Assembly: GCF_020497125.1 (NCBI RefSeq)
Contig: NC_059079.1
Location: 51,223,114-51,287,113 of the forward strand
Direction: 5' to 3'
Source of the DNA: Mauremys mutica
Taxonomy: Eukaryota > Chordata > Testudines > Geoemydidae
Length of the DNA stretch: 64,000 nt
A program made the position numbers and the translations under genes. The notes beneath the pieces were generated by a model, which did not search any database, was not told the DNA's origin, and worked only from the letters and a program-made list of their open reading frames with translations. Below, piece after piece: positions 1-9,959 of the stretch. Every line of letters starts with the position of its first letter. Within the stretch, counting starts at the first letter, position 1.

Positions 1-539
1 TTTTGCACCATATGGTGGCTTATTGTTATTACTATTGGTTACTAACCCAAACAGTTTATCTGATCTTTCTGACATTCTACAGACCATCTGGCATCAAATT
101 TTACTATTACCGCCATCATTGACTTGACAAATATATAACTCAAGGTCTGTAGAGGTGCAATGGTTTCTTCTCTCTGCCAAATATTCAGAGAGACTTAAAA
201 TTCTGATTGCCTCCTTCACTTGAAGTGTCCCAATCAGAATGCATGTGTTTACTTACATACTATTAAAGATGCTAAATAACAGAAGCTACTTTGGTCTATT
301 TATGAAAATGTTTCTTAATGAACTGGAAATTAACAGAAAATACGTGAGCGGAAAAGCACAGTAAATGCGTATCTATCGGTGATCATTTGGAACTGAGTTG
401 TGCCATATGAGCCTGATGCAAAGCCCACTGAAGACAAAGAAAGTTCTATTGACTTCACTTGGGTTTAGATTAGATCCTATATGAGAACTTTTTATGGGCA
501 GGGCAAAGCTACTTCCCAGGAGAGCTCAGGACAAAACAG
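1..539. other. No recognisable feature
   Basis: AT-rich sequence with many stops in all frames. A degenerate stretch at about 413-475 resembles the dispersed 'cccactgaagtcaatgg'-type motif seen elsewhere in the window. I recognise no gene or element. Confidence 0.5.
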
Positions 540-735
540 AACTCAGGAGACAGGATTTTTCAGTCCACCTTTTTGGCTTTTTATACAGAAAATGCAGTTT
601 TGCAAAAAATTAAGTGTTGAAAACATTTTGATTTAAAAAAAAGTTTTAAATCAAAATTTTCCATGAAAAAATAAAACAAAATAGTTTCATTCGATTTTTT
701 TTCACAAAAAAAGTGTTTTTTCTACCAGCTCTATA
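540..735. repeat. Degenerate A/T-arm interspersed repeat
   Basis: Runs of aaaa/tttt alternate with segments such as 'atcaaaattttccatgaa' and the stretch ends in 'taccagctct'. The same style of sequence recurs at about 9130-9260, 9800-9955, 53225-53700 and 55195-55300, so I read it as one arm of an unclassified interspersed family. The boundaries are approximate. Confidence 0.35.
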
Positions 736-1802
736 TTTAAGGGAATGTTCAAAATGGATTAAAAATTAGGTCTATCTTCTACCTTAACTGTTTTGTAACA
801 GGCTGTGTAACCATTTGTGTATCACGCTACTGTCTTCCATCTCAGAGGCAGCTGCATTTCAGTGGGGCTATGCATATTGTACAAGTTCTGTAAAGTGGCT
901 GGAATCCTTCAGGACTGAAGCATATAACTCAAGGATAGCATAGAATGGAAGTATAACAAGATTTATACAATAATTTTCTCTTAAAAACATTTTGCCTTAT
1001 TAACTCTCAGCACCTTAGAATCTTAAATAAGAAACTGTCTTTTTAGAATGTATCAAAATATTTAATAGAAATTCGTACTTTCTGTTGTATAGGCACCTCT
1101 GAGAAAAAGTGTAGAGGTTATTTATTGTCCTAGAAATGCACAGGGAGATTCCATAAGTAAACACCCTCCAATCTAAAGACTAAGCTCCTTAGAATGGCAA
1201 TAGCAACAGCTGGTTAATTACAGGAATGCTGACACCATTGCAACAGATTGTGTAGACATTCTGCTGCTGCCTAATTATGAACTAGATTGTAACTAATCTA
1301 CTCCAAAAAATGGGTGGTACATATCTGCAACATCCCAAGAGCAGAGTCCCAATTTCCTTCCTGGTCTCCCCCACCCCTGTCTTGATCCGTGGAGGAGTAA
1401 AATAATGGAAGTAATCCATACCTGGTATAGGCTCAGAATACTTCCTTCTCTGCACTAGTTCAGCTCCTCTGACTCGGCACAATGTGGGGATGAAGTTTAG
1501 GCTCAACCCATTCCCCATCCCTCTCCTTCCACACAGGTGAAGGGAGACAGTAGCAGTGCCCTAATCCTCTGCACCATGTCCAGTGATCCAGGTATTGCGC
1601 TGAGGTGAATAATGCCCTATATGCGGTCATAAAGGCAGGTCACAATCCTGATCTCAATTGGTTACATTATCTCCATATTGTATGAATGTATCTGCATATG
1701 GGTCACTTCTGTGTATTGCTTTGTTTTACTTTAAACAGGCTTTACACTGAAGTGCACATTTCTGCCTAAATACACCTTTAATGATAATTTTACATTGATT
1801 GC
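736..1802. other. No recognisable feature
   Basis: Unique-looking AT-rich sequence without long frames, terminal repeats or tRNA-like boxes that I can identify. Confidence 0.5.
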
Positions 1803-1905
1803 AAACTCGGTGGGGCAGGGGCCATCTTTCATTTTATACACACACACACACACACACACATACACACAGTGCCTAGAACCATGGACTCCTGATTGGGGCC
1901 TAATA
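1803..1905 (+). repeat. 3' tail of an ancient SINE/LINE, + strand
   Basis: The order 'ggggcaggggccatcttt', a (CA) run, 'cagtgcctagaaccatgg', 'attggggcct' matches the + form of a tail also seen reversed at 37618-37823, 41655-41768 and 43227-43394, and forward at 38768-38901. In this copy the usual 'tgtttgtaca' segment has been replaced by a CA microsatellite. Family assignment (MIR/L3-like tail) rests on recognition by eye. Confidence 0.45.
1838..1868. repeat. (CA)n microsatellite
   Basis: About fifteen CA dinucleotides, interrupted once by TA near the right end, sitting inside the old SINE/LINE tail. Confidence 0.95.
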
Positions 1906-1955
1906 AAAACTGTGAGTGTGTGTGTCTATAAATAGACATTCAGGAACACTGAATG

Positions 1956-1957
<2 letters not shown>

Positions 1958-1986
<29 letters not shown>
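1958..1986. repeat. (AT)n microsatellite
   Basis: Uninterrupted alternation of A and T for about 29 bases. A short (GT) run at 1912-1924 precedes it. Confidence 0.95.
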
Positions 1987-1989
<3 letters not shown>

Positions 1990-2267
1990 CCTAGTGCAGC
2001 TCTCTGGGAGGACTTTGGTAAAATAAAGCTTGTTCAATTCTTTTCAATGAGACAGAACATCCCTTAGACCTGATGATGTCTTTCGAGCCTATTATGCAGT
2101 GAAATAACTATGTCCTTCACCTCTTATCTCAACCAAAGCTCTGTTTGTTATCAATCTCTCAGGAATGACCTTTTCCTATACTGCTGAATCCAGTTTTTAT
2201 TGTTCCTAGAAAACTCTATTTCACTTTTCACGCTGCTGCTAGTAAAACCTTGTAAAGTAAAATAAAG

Positions 2268-2280
2268 TATTATTATTATT

Positions 2281-2335
<55 letters not shown>
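2268..2335. repeat. (TTA/AAT)n microsatellite
   Basis: TAT/ATT triplets followed by a pure AAT array of about 50 bases. The phase flips once near 2283, giving a short palindromic centre (attattaataat). Confidence 0.95.
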
Positions 2336-2338
<3 letters not shown>

Positions 2339-3303
2339 GAGCATTATGGCTTCACATTGTACCTAAAAGGGATCAAAAGATGTATATAAAACTAGCCTCT
2401 TGCCACTAGCTACTCTCAGTGCAACCTGCAAGGGTGTATATGCGTGTGTGTATTTTTAAACAGACAAGGTGCCGCTTGCAAAGAACAGCAGGCTATATAA
2501 CTCTCACAAATTTCCCAAAAGGCACTGGCCAAATACTCAAGATGTGAAGAGACAAGTAATGAAAGCTTTGAATTCCCATTTGTACTGCTTATAAATGCAC
2601 CATACTGATAACTTTTATTGCCAAGGGCAAATGTTAACTCAGGTAAGAACTATCGAGGGAACAAAAGGGAATCAGCACACATCTGTCCAGTTATCCATTT
2701 TCCAAGGGCAAATCACACAAATCTAGAGGTCCCTCACACAATGTTCCATAAATTAGTACTACCAATATTTTTTTTTTGGCAGAAAGAAACAATTATTAAG
2801 GTGTGTAAGAATAATCACATAAGAGCAGGAGCAAAGGGAGGAAAAAAACAGAAATCTGAGGCTCTGCATTGCTATTTTTTGGGTGGGGGGGGAGGAAGGG
2901 AAGGTAGAAGTTGTAAAAAGCTTTATATTGTTAAATAATTCCTCCTTCAAGTGTACCAAAGATAATTGAATATAATTACTCTGAATATTTTAACTTTAAG
3001 GTTGGAATTATTTAGATAATTTCTGCTTTGATACCAAAGGAACAGAGAGGTTGGTTGGATGATGGATGTAAAGGTAAATTGGCAAATCAAACTTATTTCA
3101 TGAAGTGATTGCACATTATCCTCTCATTTGATTGGATAAACACTACTACTAGGAACTTGCAGTTCTGTCATATTAGTAGCCAAAGAAAAGATTATTTTTT
3201 TTAACTTAGATAAAGCCATTTTTACCTAACATTTTTATTACACTATATTTTAGTAATTATGCCTCTCAGAAATGTATATTTTTATTCTCCTCTGGTATTC
3301 ATC
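2336..3303. other. No recognisable feature
   Basis: AT-rich sequence with short spurious frames only. There is a purine-rich patch at about 2885-2905. Nothing else stands out. Confidence 0.5.
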
Positions 3304-3308
3304 ATAAC

Positions 3309-3376
3309 TGTAATCGTGTGTGGTCGGGGCACGACCCTCTCCGAGGGGCGGAGGGGAGCCACACCGACTCACTACA
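3309..3376 (-). repeat. Candidate short terminal repeat of the LTR-type element
   Basis: On the - strand it opens with the same 22 bases that start the element at 5888 (TGTAGTGAGTCGGTGTGGCT and two more) and closes with GATTACA at the ataac duplication. After the first 22 bases similarity to the 5888 end is only patchy, so equivalence to a full LTR is uncertain. Confidence 0.45.
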
Positions 3377-3432
3377 CACCGTCTGGTCCGGGCAGGTCCC
3401 TGGTGGTCCTGGGGTGACAAACACAAAATCCC

Positions 3433-3668
3433 AAGGTGCGGGCCCTCTGCTTCGGGGCTGAGCAACAATACAGAGTCAAAGGGGCTCAGACCCTTTTGGC
3501 TCAGGGCTGAGCAAAGCACCAAGTTCAGGGAGCTCAGACCCTCTGGTTCAGGGCTGAGCAGCAGTACAGTCTAAAGGGGCCCAGCCCTAGGTTCGGGCGG
3601 GGCACCAAATGCAGAGTCACAAGGCTCAGACCCTTTTGGCTCAGGGCTGAGCAAACAATCAGTTCAGT
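3433..3668. repeat. Five-unit ~44-49-bp tandem array
   Basis: Units are anchored by 'gctcagaccctnnnggctcagggctgagca' or degenerate forms, starting near 3433, 3483, 3531, 3579 and 3623. In one - strand frame a 48-bp unit gives a 16-residue peptide repeat (…LSQKGLSPFDS…, …LLSPEAEGP…). The array lies within the LTR-type element. Confidence 0.8.
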
Positions 3669-4163
3669 ACATTTGCCCGGCTCCTACGCCCGAGCGTTGG
3701 GGTGAGGGGGAGACTGCCACCTGCGAGTGGGTGGCAGGGGGGGAGGCGGGCCACCCACTCCACTGCATCCCAGCCAGGGGGCCCTAGCAGCGGCTATCGC
3801 CGCTGACTGGTCAGTGGGGATCCTGACCGAAACACACTGACATAGGTTCGGTTATGTCTGCAGCCTGACTGGGGTTGGCTGCCCCCGGGCTACTTCTGGT
3901 CTCCCCCTCAGGGCTTACCTGGTCCGTGGCATTGGCCCCCGGCCAGTCCACCAGTATGAGAGGGGTAGCCATGTTAGTCTGGATCTGTAAAAGCAGCAAA
4001 GAATCCTGTGGCACCTTATAGACTAACAGACGTTTTGCAGCATGAGCTTTCGTGGGTGAATGACGACTTCGTCGGATGCAAGTAGTGGAAATTTCCAGGG
4101 GCAGGTATATATATGCAAGCAAGAAGCAAGCTAGAGATAACGAGGTTAGTTCAATCAGGGAGG

Positions 4164-4680
4164 ATGAGGCCCTGTTCTAGCAGTAGTGGTGTGAAAACCA
4201 AGTGAGGAGAAACTGATTCTGTAGTTGGCAAGCCATTCACAGTCTTTGTTTAATCCTGAGCTGATGGTGTCAAATTTGCAGATGTGGGCGAGGACTGGCC
4301 TGCCACCCAAGGCCTGTGAACGTGTGGGATCATTGTCCAGGATGGGTTGTAGATCCCTGATGATGCGTTGGAGGGGTTTTAGCTGGGGGCTGTATGTGAT
4401 GGCCAGTGGAGTCCTGTTGGTTTCTTTCTTGGGTTTGTCTTGCAGTAGGAAGCTTCTGGGTACACGTCTGGCTCTGTTGATCTGTTTCCTTATTTCCTCG
4501 TGCGGGTACTGTAGTTTTGAGAATGCTTGGTGGAGATTTTGTAGGTGTTGGTCTCTGTCTGAGGGGTTAGAGAAGATGCAGTTGTACCTCAGTGCTTGGC
4601 TGTAGACAATGGATCTTGTGGTGTGCCCGGGATGGAAGCTGGAGGCATGAATGTAGGCATAGCGGTCGGTAGGTTATAGG
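4164..4680 (-). pseudogene. PLE RT C-terminal fragment lacking the EN module
   Basis: Translating the - strand from 4680 gives a frame with no ATG that runs through an RT-tail region (…ALRYNC-F-SNPSDRDQH…, …EEIRKQI-RARRVPR…, …KKETNRTP-AITYSP…) to GRPVLAH. It then passes directly, in frame, to ICKFDTISSGLNKD and the family C-terminus ending near 4164. Compared with the right arm (4681-5259), exactly the segment corresponding to 4696-5130 (435 bp, 145 codons) is absent. That is the GIY-YIG endonuclease module. It is 5'-truncated, so the RT catalytic motifs are missing and the fragment cannot be functional alone. Whether the in-frame loss is meaningful or accidental is open. Confidence 0.6.
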
Positions 4681-5259
4681 CCAGTCCTCGCCCACAGACA
4701 ACATGCCAACCTGAAGCATATTCTCACCAGTAACTGTACACCACACCATAGTAACTCTAGCTCAGGAACCAATCCATGCAACAAACCTCGATGCCAACTC
4801 TGCCCACATATCTACACCAGCGACACCATCACAGGACCTAACCAGATCAGCCACACCATCACTGGTTCATTCACCTGCACGTCCACCAATGTAATATACG
4901 CCATCATATGCCAACAATGCCCCTCTGCTATGTACATCGGCCAAACTGGACAGTCTCTAAGGAAAAGGATAAATGGACACAAATCAGATATTAGGAATGG
5001 CAATATACAAAAACCAGTAGGAGAACACTTCAACCTCCCTGGCCACACAATAGCAGATCTTAAGGTGGCCATCCTGCAGCAAAAAAACTTCAGGACCAGA
5101 CTTCAAAGGGAAACTGCTGAGCTTCAGTTCATCTGCAAATTTGACACCATCAGCTCAGGATTAAACAAAGACTGTGAACGGCTTGCCAACTACAGAACCA
5201 GTTTCTCCTCCCTTGGTTTTCACACCTCTACTGCTAGAACAGGGCCTCATCCTCCCTGA
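4681..5259 (+). CDS. PLE GIY-YIG endonuclease domain fragment
   Basis: An open frame of 192 codons plus stop, with no initiator (the first ATG is at 4930), because the upstream RT part is missing. Known: many PLEs fuse an RT to a C-terminal GIY-YIG nuclease that nicks the target. Seen: a Cys cluster (CNKPRCQLC, about residues 42-50), then VIYAI-CQQCP (the GIY-equivalent strand and a CxxC), MYIGQT (YIG-equivalent, Y at codon 85), LRKRINGHKSDIRN with the conserved Arg, PVGEHFN with the candidate catalytic Glu, and a C-terminal tail ICKFDTISSGLNKD…. The frame is intact across this module, which is unusual here. Without an RT it is a dead remnant. The same module occurs on - at 11846-12085. Confidence 0.8.
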   Translation, partial: PVLAHRQHANLKHILTSNCTPHHSNSSSGTNPCNKPRCQLCPHIYTSDTITGPNQISHTITGSFTCTSTNVIYAIICQQCPSAMYIGQTGQSLRKRINGHKSDIRNGNIQKPVGEHFNLPGHTIADLKVAILQQKNFRTRLQRETAELQFICKFDTISSGLNKDCERLANYRTSFSSLGFHTSTARTGPHPP

Positions 5260-5434
5260 TTGAACTAACCTCGTTATCTCTAGCTCGCTTCTTGCTTGCA
5301 TATATATACCTGCCCCTGGAAATTTCCACTACTTGCTTCCGACGAAGTTGGCATTCACCCACGAAAGCTCATGCTGCAAAACGTCTGTTAGTCTATAAGG
5401 TGCCACAGGATTCTTTGCTGCTTCCACCAGTATG

Positions 5435-5781
5435 GGCTCCTCGCGGCCAGGGCTGGGAGGCAGGTCCGGCAGTTCCTCAGGGAAGTCCGGCCAGGCATAC
5501 TCCGGCAGCTCCTCCGGGTAGCAGCAGGGACGGGGAGGCTCCAGCGGCTCCTCCGGGTAGAAGGCACGGGGAAGCTCCGGGGGCTCCCCCGGGTAGTGGG
5601 CACGGGGAAGCTCTGGGAGCTCCTCCAGGTAACGGGCACGGGGAAGCTCCGGCCAGTCTGGGCAGCTGCCCTGGTTCTGGAGGTTTCCCAGTCTCGAGCT
5701 CCCTGCGGCACGTCTGCTCCCTGCGGCGGCTGGGCCCCGACTGAGCTCTGACGGCCAGCTTTTATCCTTCTGGGTCACCAC
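5435..5781 (-). pseudogene. Pro/Glu-rich repeat ORF of the LTR-type element
   Basis: On the - strand an open frame starts at 5781 and is cut by the PLE insertion at 5434. Residues about 43-115 consist of imperfect 12-13-residue repeats built on PELPRA-YPEEP (PELPRAHYPGEP, PELPRAFYPEEP and variants), rich in P, E and L. There is no signal peptide, membrane segment or zinc knuckle. Low-complexity Pro/Glu repeats occur in leader or gag regions of some LTR elements, but this does not establish a function. The frame may simply result from GC-rich tandem duplication. Another ~1.1-kb copy without the insertion would show whether the frame continues into the 16-residue repeat region at 3433-3668. Confidence 0.35.
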
Positions 5782-5997
5782 CTGACCCTTGGAGGGGCGG
5801 GCTCAATGCTCCTTGGCCCCGCCCCCTCAGGCTTCTGGCTAGGTGCTCCCTCCGCTGGGCAGGAGAGGAGCCACACCGACTCACTACAATAACATATTGG
5901 AGGTGATATGTTAAATGACATAAACCATCTTAGTAGCAGGCTTTTTTTTAAAAAAAAATATCAGAGCGTCCAGCTGTGCCACCCTTACTCTCTAAAT

Positions 5998-6262
5998 TGG
6001 GCATGTCTACACTTGGAGCTAGGGCGTGTGATCCCCCAGCACATGTAGCCATACTCACCCTAGCTCTCATTGAGCTAGAATGCCAAAAATAATAGCATAG
6101 CTTTGGTAGCAATGGCAGGGTGAGCCATGATATGGGCTAGTGGCTCCAAGTTCACATCCTCCTAGATACTGGGGGTATGTTCTAGGAATGGCTAGCCCAT
6201 GCCACCCCTCACCACTGCCCGTGATAGCACCACTACTATTTTTAGCGTGCAAGCTAAGAAGT
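5998..6262. mobile_element. Palindromic DNA-transposon MITE, right end truncated
   Basis: The left end 'gggcatgtctacacttggag' has the (G)GTCTACAC-like terminus of the window's other MITEs. Internal inverted segments include 'tgagctagaatgccaaaaat' near 6072 and its complement-like 'atttttagcgtgcaagct' near 6240, and 'ggcagggtgag' with 'ctcaccactgccc'. The second arm stops before a matching terminus, so the copy is incomplete and no duplication can be read. Confidence 0.55.
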
Positions 6263-6980
6263 GTCTCCAAGATTCACAGAAATAAGTGTTCTATTCAGTG
6301 GGTATAAGGATGGCAAAAAATATCAGACCCAAATGACAGTTCTCCCAAACAGCACAAGTACCAGCAAGAAATCTATTTCTTATTCAATTGTTCAGCAAAA
6401 ATTTACTCAAACCATCTTCGCCTCCAACAGTTGAACCATAACAATGGGAATAGGATTTTTCAGCAGTTAGTACATGTGCCTGTTACTACAGCATGCAGAG
6501 TATAACATGCAGCAAGACTAATTTGGACTGTACTGCCATGCAATGAAACTGTATAGCTATGCAGAGAAACCGCCTTGCACAGGCTACCCAGATCTTGGGT
6601 TCAGAAACAAAATGGTAAAAGGGCACTGTACACATGATGATGCTTCCTCTGTAGCACGTAGATGGGGACTTGACAGAGCCTTGGCTCCACTCTTTACTGG
6701 TCAATTCAGCTGAACCAGCATAAAGTGTGCTTGCTTCTGGACTGGACCGGAAGCAAACTGCAACTGCCAACACAGCCTTCCCACAGAACAAGTAGAGACA
6801 TAATGGTGGCTCAGAAGGATGTCTGAGACACAGTGTCTCCCAAGACTATTCCCAGGGTCATACAACTTGCATACTGCCTGTTGTTCAAGGTTGTGCCTGC
6901 AGGCACGATCTAGCCCATAATGACCCATTTCCTAAGGACTGCTATAGATTTTGTATAAAGAAACAAAGACATTTATATTG

Positions 6981-6982
<2 letters not shown>
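6263..6982. other. No recognisable feature
   Basis: Unique-looking sequence with short frames of no evident similarity. Confidence 0.5.

Positions 6983-7030
<48 letters not shown>
6983..7030. repeat. (AC)24 microsatellite
   Basis: 48 uninterrupted bases of AC. Its purity suggests a polymorphic locus. Confidence 0.98.
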
Positions 7031-7032
<2 letters not shown>

Positions 7033-8042
7033 TTTCAAACCAGAATGTAAAACACACCCTTTTGGGAAGGAATTGCATTGTTCAGTAATTAGTAAATATG
7101 AATATTAGATCCTGCAGCTGAAGCAACACTAACTAATTAGACACTACTTTTTAAGCTACTACTGCTTTCAGACTGAGAAAAGTTATAGAATTAGAAATAA
7201 AGAGGTTTTTTTTAATAAGTTAACACTTCAAACAATTTATTGTTACTGACACTAGATGAAATTCAGGTGTTTTATTATTACATTGTCACAGAACTAAAGA
7301 GGATAAGACTCTCTGAAATCCAGCCAATAATAAATTTCGAAGTGATACTGAGAACTGAATATGGCAATAATTCAAAGTTGTCAGAAAAGGTCATGATTTC
7401 CATGATTTTGAACTGTACTGAATAAAGTCCTACTTTCTATATTTTTATTCTGGTATTAACCTGTAACACTGCACATGAACCAACACTAGACAGCTGAAAA
7501 ATGGACATAAAATACCTAAGAATGGGTAAACTACAAATGCAATACTCTGTACAGGTGGAGGCAAATGCTCCAATTGGATTAAGGCCCATTAGGACCACTC
7601 AAATCTGTAATCCAGACGAAAATCACCAGCAGAGATATCCCCTGGCATAAGCAAACTCTATGCTTGGGCACCTGTACTGTGATGAGCCCTCTACCTCTGT
7701 CCCTTCAACACAGGGAAACAGAAGAGTGCCTCTGAGTTCTCCTCTGTGACAACAATCCTCTATTGGCATTTGGTCATTTAAAAAAAACTCCATAAAATGT
7801 AAATCCTAGAAGTATTCCAGCTGCTGCTTCAAGTCACTTCAAGGCTACATATAGACTCCTTGAACTCCTCCTGGACTAAGCTGTGTTTTGGCACAGGAGA
7901 GAATCTAGCCAAATAATTTGGGTTAGTGACTGGATTTGGCCATAATTAACCACTACCATAAGATATGTGTTCTTACTCAGACAAATTTCAAATGGTCTCA
8001 ACTGTGGCATCTATGTTCCTGGATTCCGAAGGCAGAATACCA

Positions 8043-8074
<32 letters not shown>

Positions 8075-9129
8075 TACCTTTCCCTTTCGTGAAGAATCTC
8101 TACAACATTTAGGACTGAACATTTGTTAGTAGATAGAACTCTAATAAGGGATGTAATGATTTGATATAATCTAGATTGGATGCCTCTGAGCCTATGTAAT
8201 TCCACACTGATGAAACCTTTACCAAAGATTTAATAGCTTATATATTAAGTTTATAATCAGCCATTAAGATCTGCAGCCCTTCATACTATGCAAAGCAAGG
8301 GTAGCCACTGACATTAAGGAATAAAGGATCTTTAACTTGCTGCTCTATTATGACAGTGTTTCCTAACATAATGCCAGACTAGTCCAAAGAGAACCACAAG
8401 GTAGAGCAGATGATCAATGTGAATGGAGAAAGATGCAGGACTCCAGATCCATCAACCCATTCACACTTCAAACATGCTGCTGTACCTGCAGGTGAAGTGG
8501 CACATGGCACCTTGGAAGTTACTCATTTTCCCCTTATGGGCCCCAATCTAGATGGCTGCCCAACCTCCTCTTGCCTTCTCCCGTGAAACTCAGCTCACCT
8601 TGGCTTTGCACCTACAATACATTCACTCCAATGACAACTGGTCCCATACTCTGGGTTTTGTCTTTGGTAAACACAACCAGACAACCTCCATTCCCTAGGC
8701 AGAGCTCCGCATACCTTGTTTCATTCAGAGCCCCAAAATATTGAACTTTCCTGTTCTGACCTCCCATTTTTCATCATCATTATGTTCCATGAATGATATT
8801 TTTGTGCTGGTGAAATTCACTCTCATTGTAATGGGGAGTGACTCTCTGTAAAGGCAATGGGTGAAATCCTGGCCCCACTATAGTTTTGCCACAACTTAAA
8901 TCATCTAATATTTCTGGCAATGATATTATGGCACAGTGATGGACAATACATCTCTCCTCTACTTTGCTGTATCTTGTCAGGTATTCCACATGTGAAACAC
9001 TAATTTAAGTCAGCAGTTGTTTTAGCTGGTCAAAGGCAACCGATATGTGCTCAATACACACACACAAAATCACGCTGTTTAAGGATTGCCAGCTTGTTCT
9101 AGATCTAAGGCTAAGTTCTAGGTATTTTA
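7031..9129. other. No recognisable feature apart from a short A-rich patch
   Basis: About 2.1 kb of AT-rich, unique-looking sequence. A CAAA/AAAC simple patch lies at 8041-8074. No gene or element boundary is recognised. Confidence 0.5.
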
Positions 9130-9955
9130 CTAATGTAGGCAACGTATTGTTGGTTGGAAATTTTCCAATGGAATGTTTTTCCATAAGAAAATGCCAAGTC
9201 ACTGAAAGTGAAATGTTTCACAGAAACGTGTCAATTTTGAAAAGCTTCCAGTGGAAACCTGCTTAGTTTCCTGCTCCACTCCTCAGGGTCTCACCTAAAG
9301 AACTGTCTCAGTGTCAGGACCCCATGACTTTTGTGGTCCAGACTCTTGGGCCAGTTGGCTCACACAGCCTGAAGATTCAGCAGCCCCAAGATTCAGGCAG
9401 CATAGGAAGCCAGTTGGCTGTGGAGCTGGGAGCCTGGAAACCCAGACGGACCTGGCTCCCGTGCTTGTGGGCTCCCTGACACAGAACTGAGTCTGGAAGT
9501 CCTGGGATGGGTTTTCAGGATCTGTGACTCTGAGGCAGCCCCACTGTGCAGACTCTCAACTGGCCATAGGAGTCCAGAAGCCCTGTATCTCCCCAGACTG
9601 CCCAACCTTTACAGCATGAGGAGCCAGCTGACCTGGGTAGCCTAGTAGCCCAGGGAGTCAGCTTCATTAGGAGCCTTGAAATCCCTGCCCTGGGAAAATC
9701 CACATGGTGAGGCTACCTGGGATTCACAGATCCTGGAAGTCCCCCTGGTGCTGACAAATGGAAACTGACAAGAATCATGTCAATTACAGTCAACAGCTGT
9801 CAAGGAAACAGGGTAACAATTACTTTCAGAAACAAGTTTGTTTTCTTGAAACAAAACATTTTCAGATTTCTGTTCTCTGAACATTTTTTAGTTTGGGCCT
9901 TTTTGTCCTGATACAGTATGAAACATTTTTTCTAAAATTTGGAAATTATTGCAAA
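9130..9955. repeat. Unclassified foldback-style repeat with TTTC arms and GC-rich core
   Basis: AT-rich arms containing 'ggaaattttccaatggaa' and 'gtgaaatgtttcacagaaac' (9160-9250), and 'cttgaaacaaaacattttc' (9845-9940), flank a GC-richer core. The core repeats ctgg/agcc/ctggaag words (9290-9750). The same arm-core style recurs at 53225-53700 and 55195-55580. The class is unknown to me and the boundaries are approximate. Confidence 0.4.
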
Positions 9956-9959
9956 CTGG

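Larger units (their letters stand above)
3947..5434. mobile_element. Penelope-like element with inverted terminal arms
   Basis: Seen: a perfect 12-bp duplication 'tccaccagtatg' at 3947-3958 and 5423-5434. Between them, a left arm on - (3959-4680) and a right arm on + (4681-5422) both end outward in the same 3' sequence (cgtctgttagtctataaggt, ctttgctgctt). The outer ~290 bases of the arms (3993-4283 versus 5131-5422) are nearly identical in inverted orientation. Only the left arm carries an extra ~34-bp tail (3959-3992, gagaggggtagcc...). Known: Penelope-like elements are bracketed by pseudo-LTRs in direct or inverted orientation and often carry a short one-sided extension. The coding remnants (RT C-terminus, GIY-YIG) confirm the family. 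It sits inside the LTR-type element and is therefore younger than it. Confidence 0.85.
3304..5893 (-). mobile_element. Non-autonomous LTR-type element, interrupted by a PLE
   Basis: Seen: a 5-bp direct duplication 'ataac' at 3304-3308 and 5889-5893 brackets a unit (3309-5888). On the - strand it begins TGTAGTGAGTCGG at 5888 and ends CGATTACA at 3309, i.e. TG...CA ends. The 22-bp start is repeated at 3376-3355, so the last 68 bp (3376-3309) may be a short second terminal repeat. A TATA-like ATAAAAG lies on - at about 5760. A PLE with its own 12-bp duplication occupies 3947-5434, so the uninterrupted host is about 1.1 kb. Known: TG/CA ends and 4-6-bp duplications are hallmarks of LTR retrotransposons. 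Inferred: either a very small non-autonomous LTR element or a solo LTR with internal tandem repeats. No gag, pol or env motif is visible. Confidence 0.65.

Noticed and set aside
4696..5130. Intron removed in the left PLE arm
   Set aside because: The segment has no GT...AG or AT...AC ends on either strand and encodes the GIY-YIG domain in frame.
5292..5744. 150-codon + frame rich in Gly/Pro/Ala
   Set aside because: Antisense shadow of the Pro/Glu repeat region running out of the PLE terminal sequence.
6983..7030. CRISPR-like or regulatory array
   Set aside because: Pure dinucleotide repeat without spacers in a vertebrate genome; it is a microsatellite.
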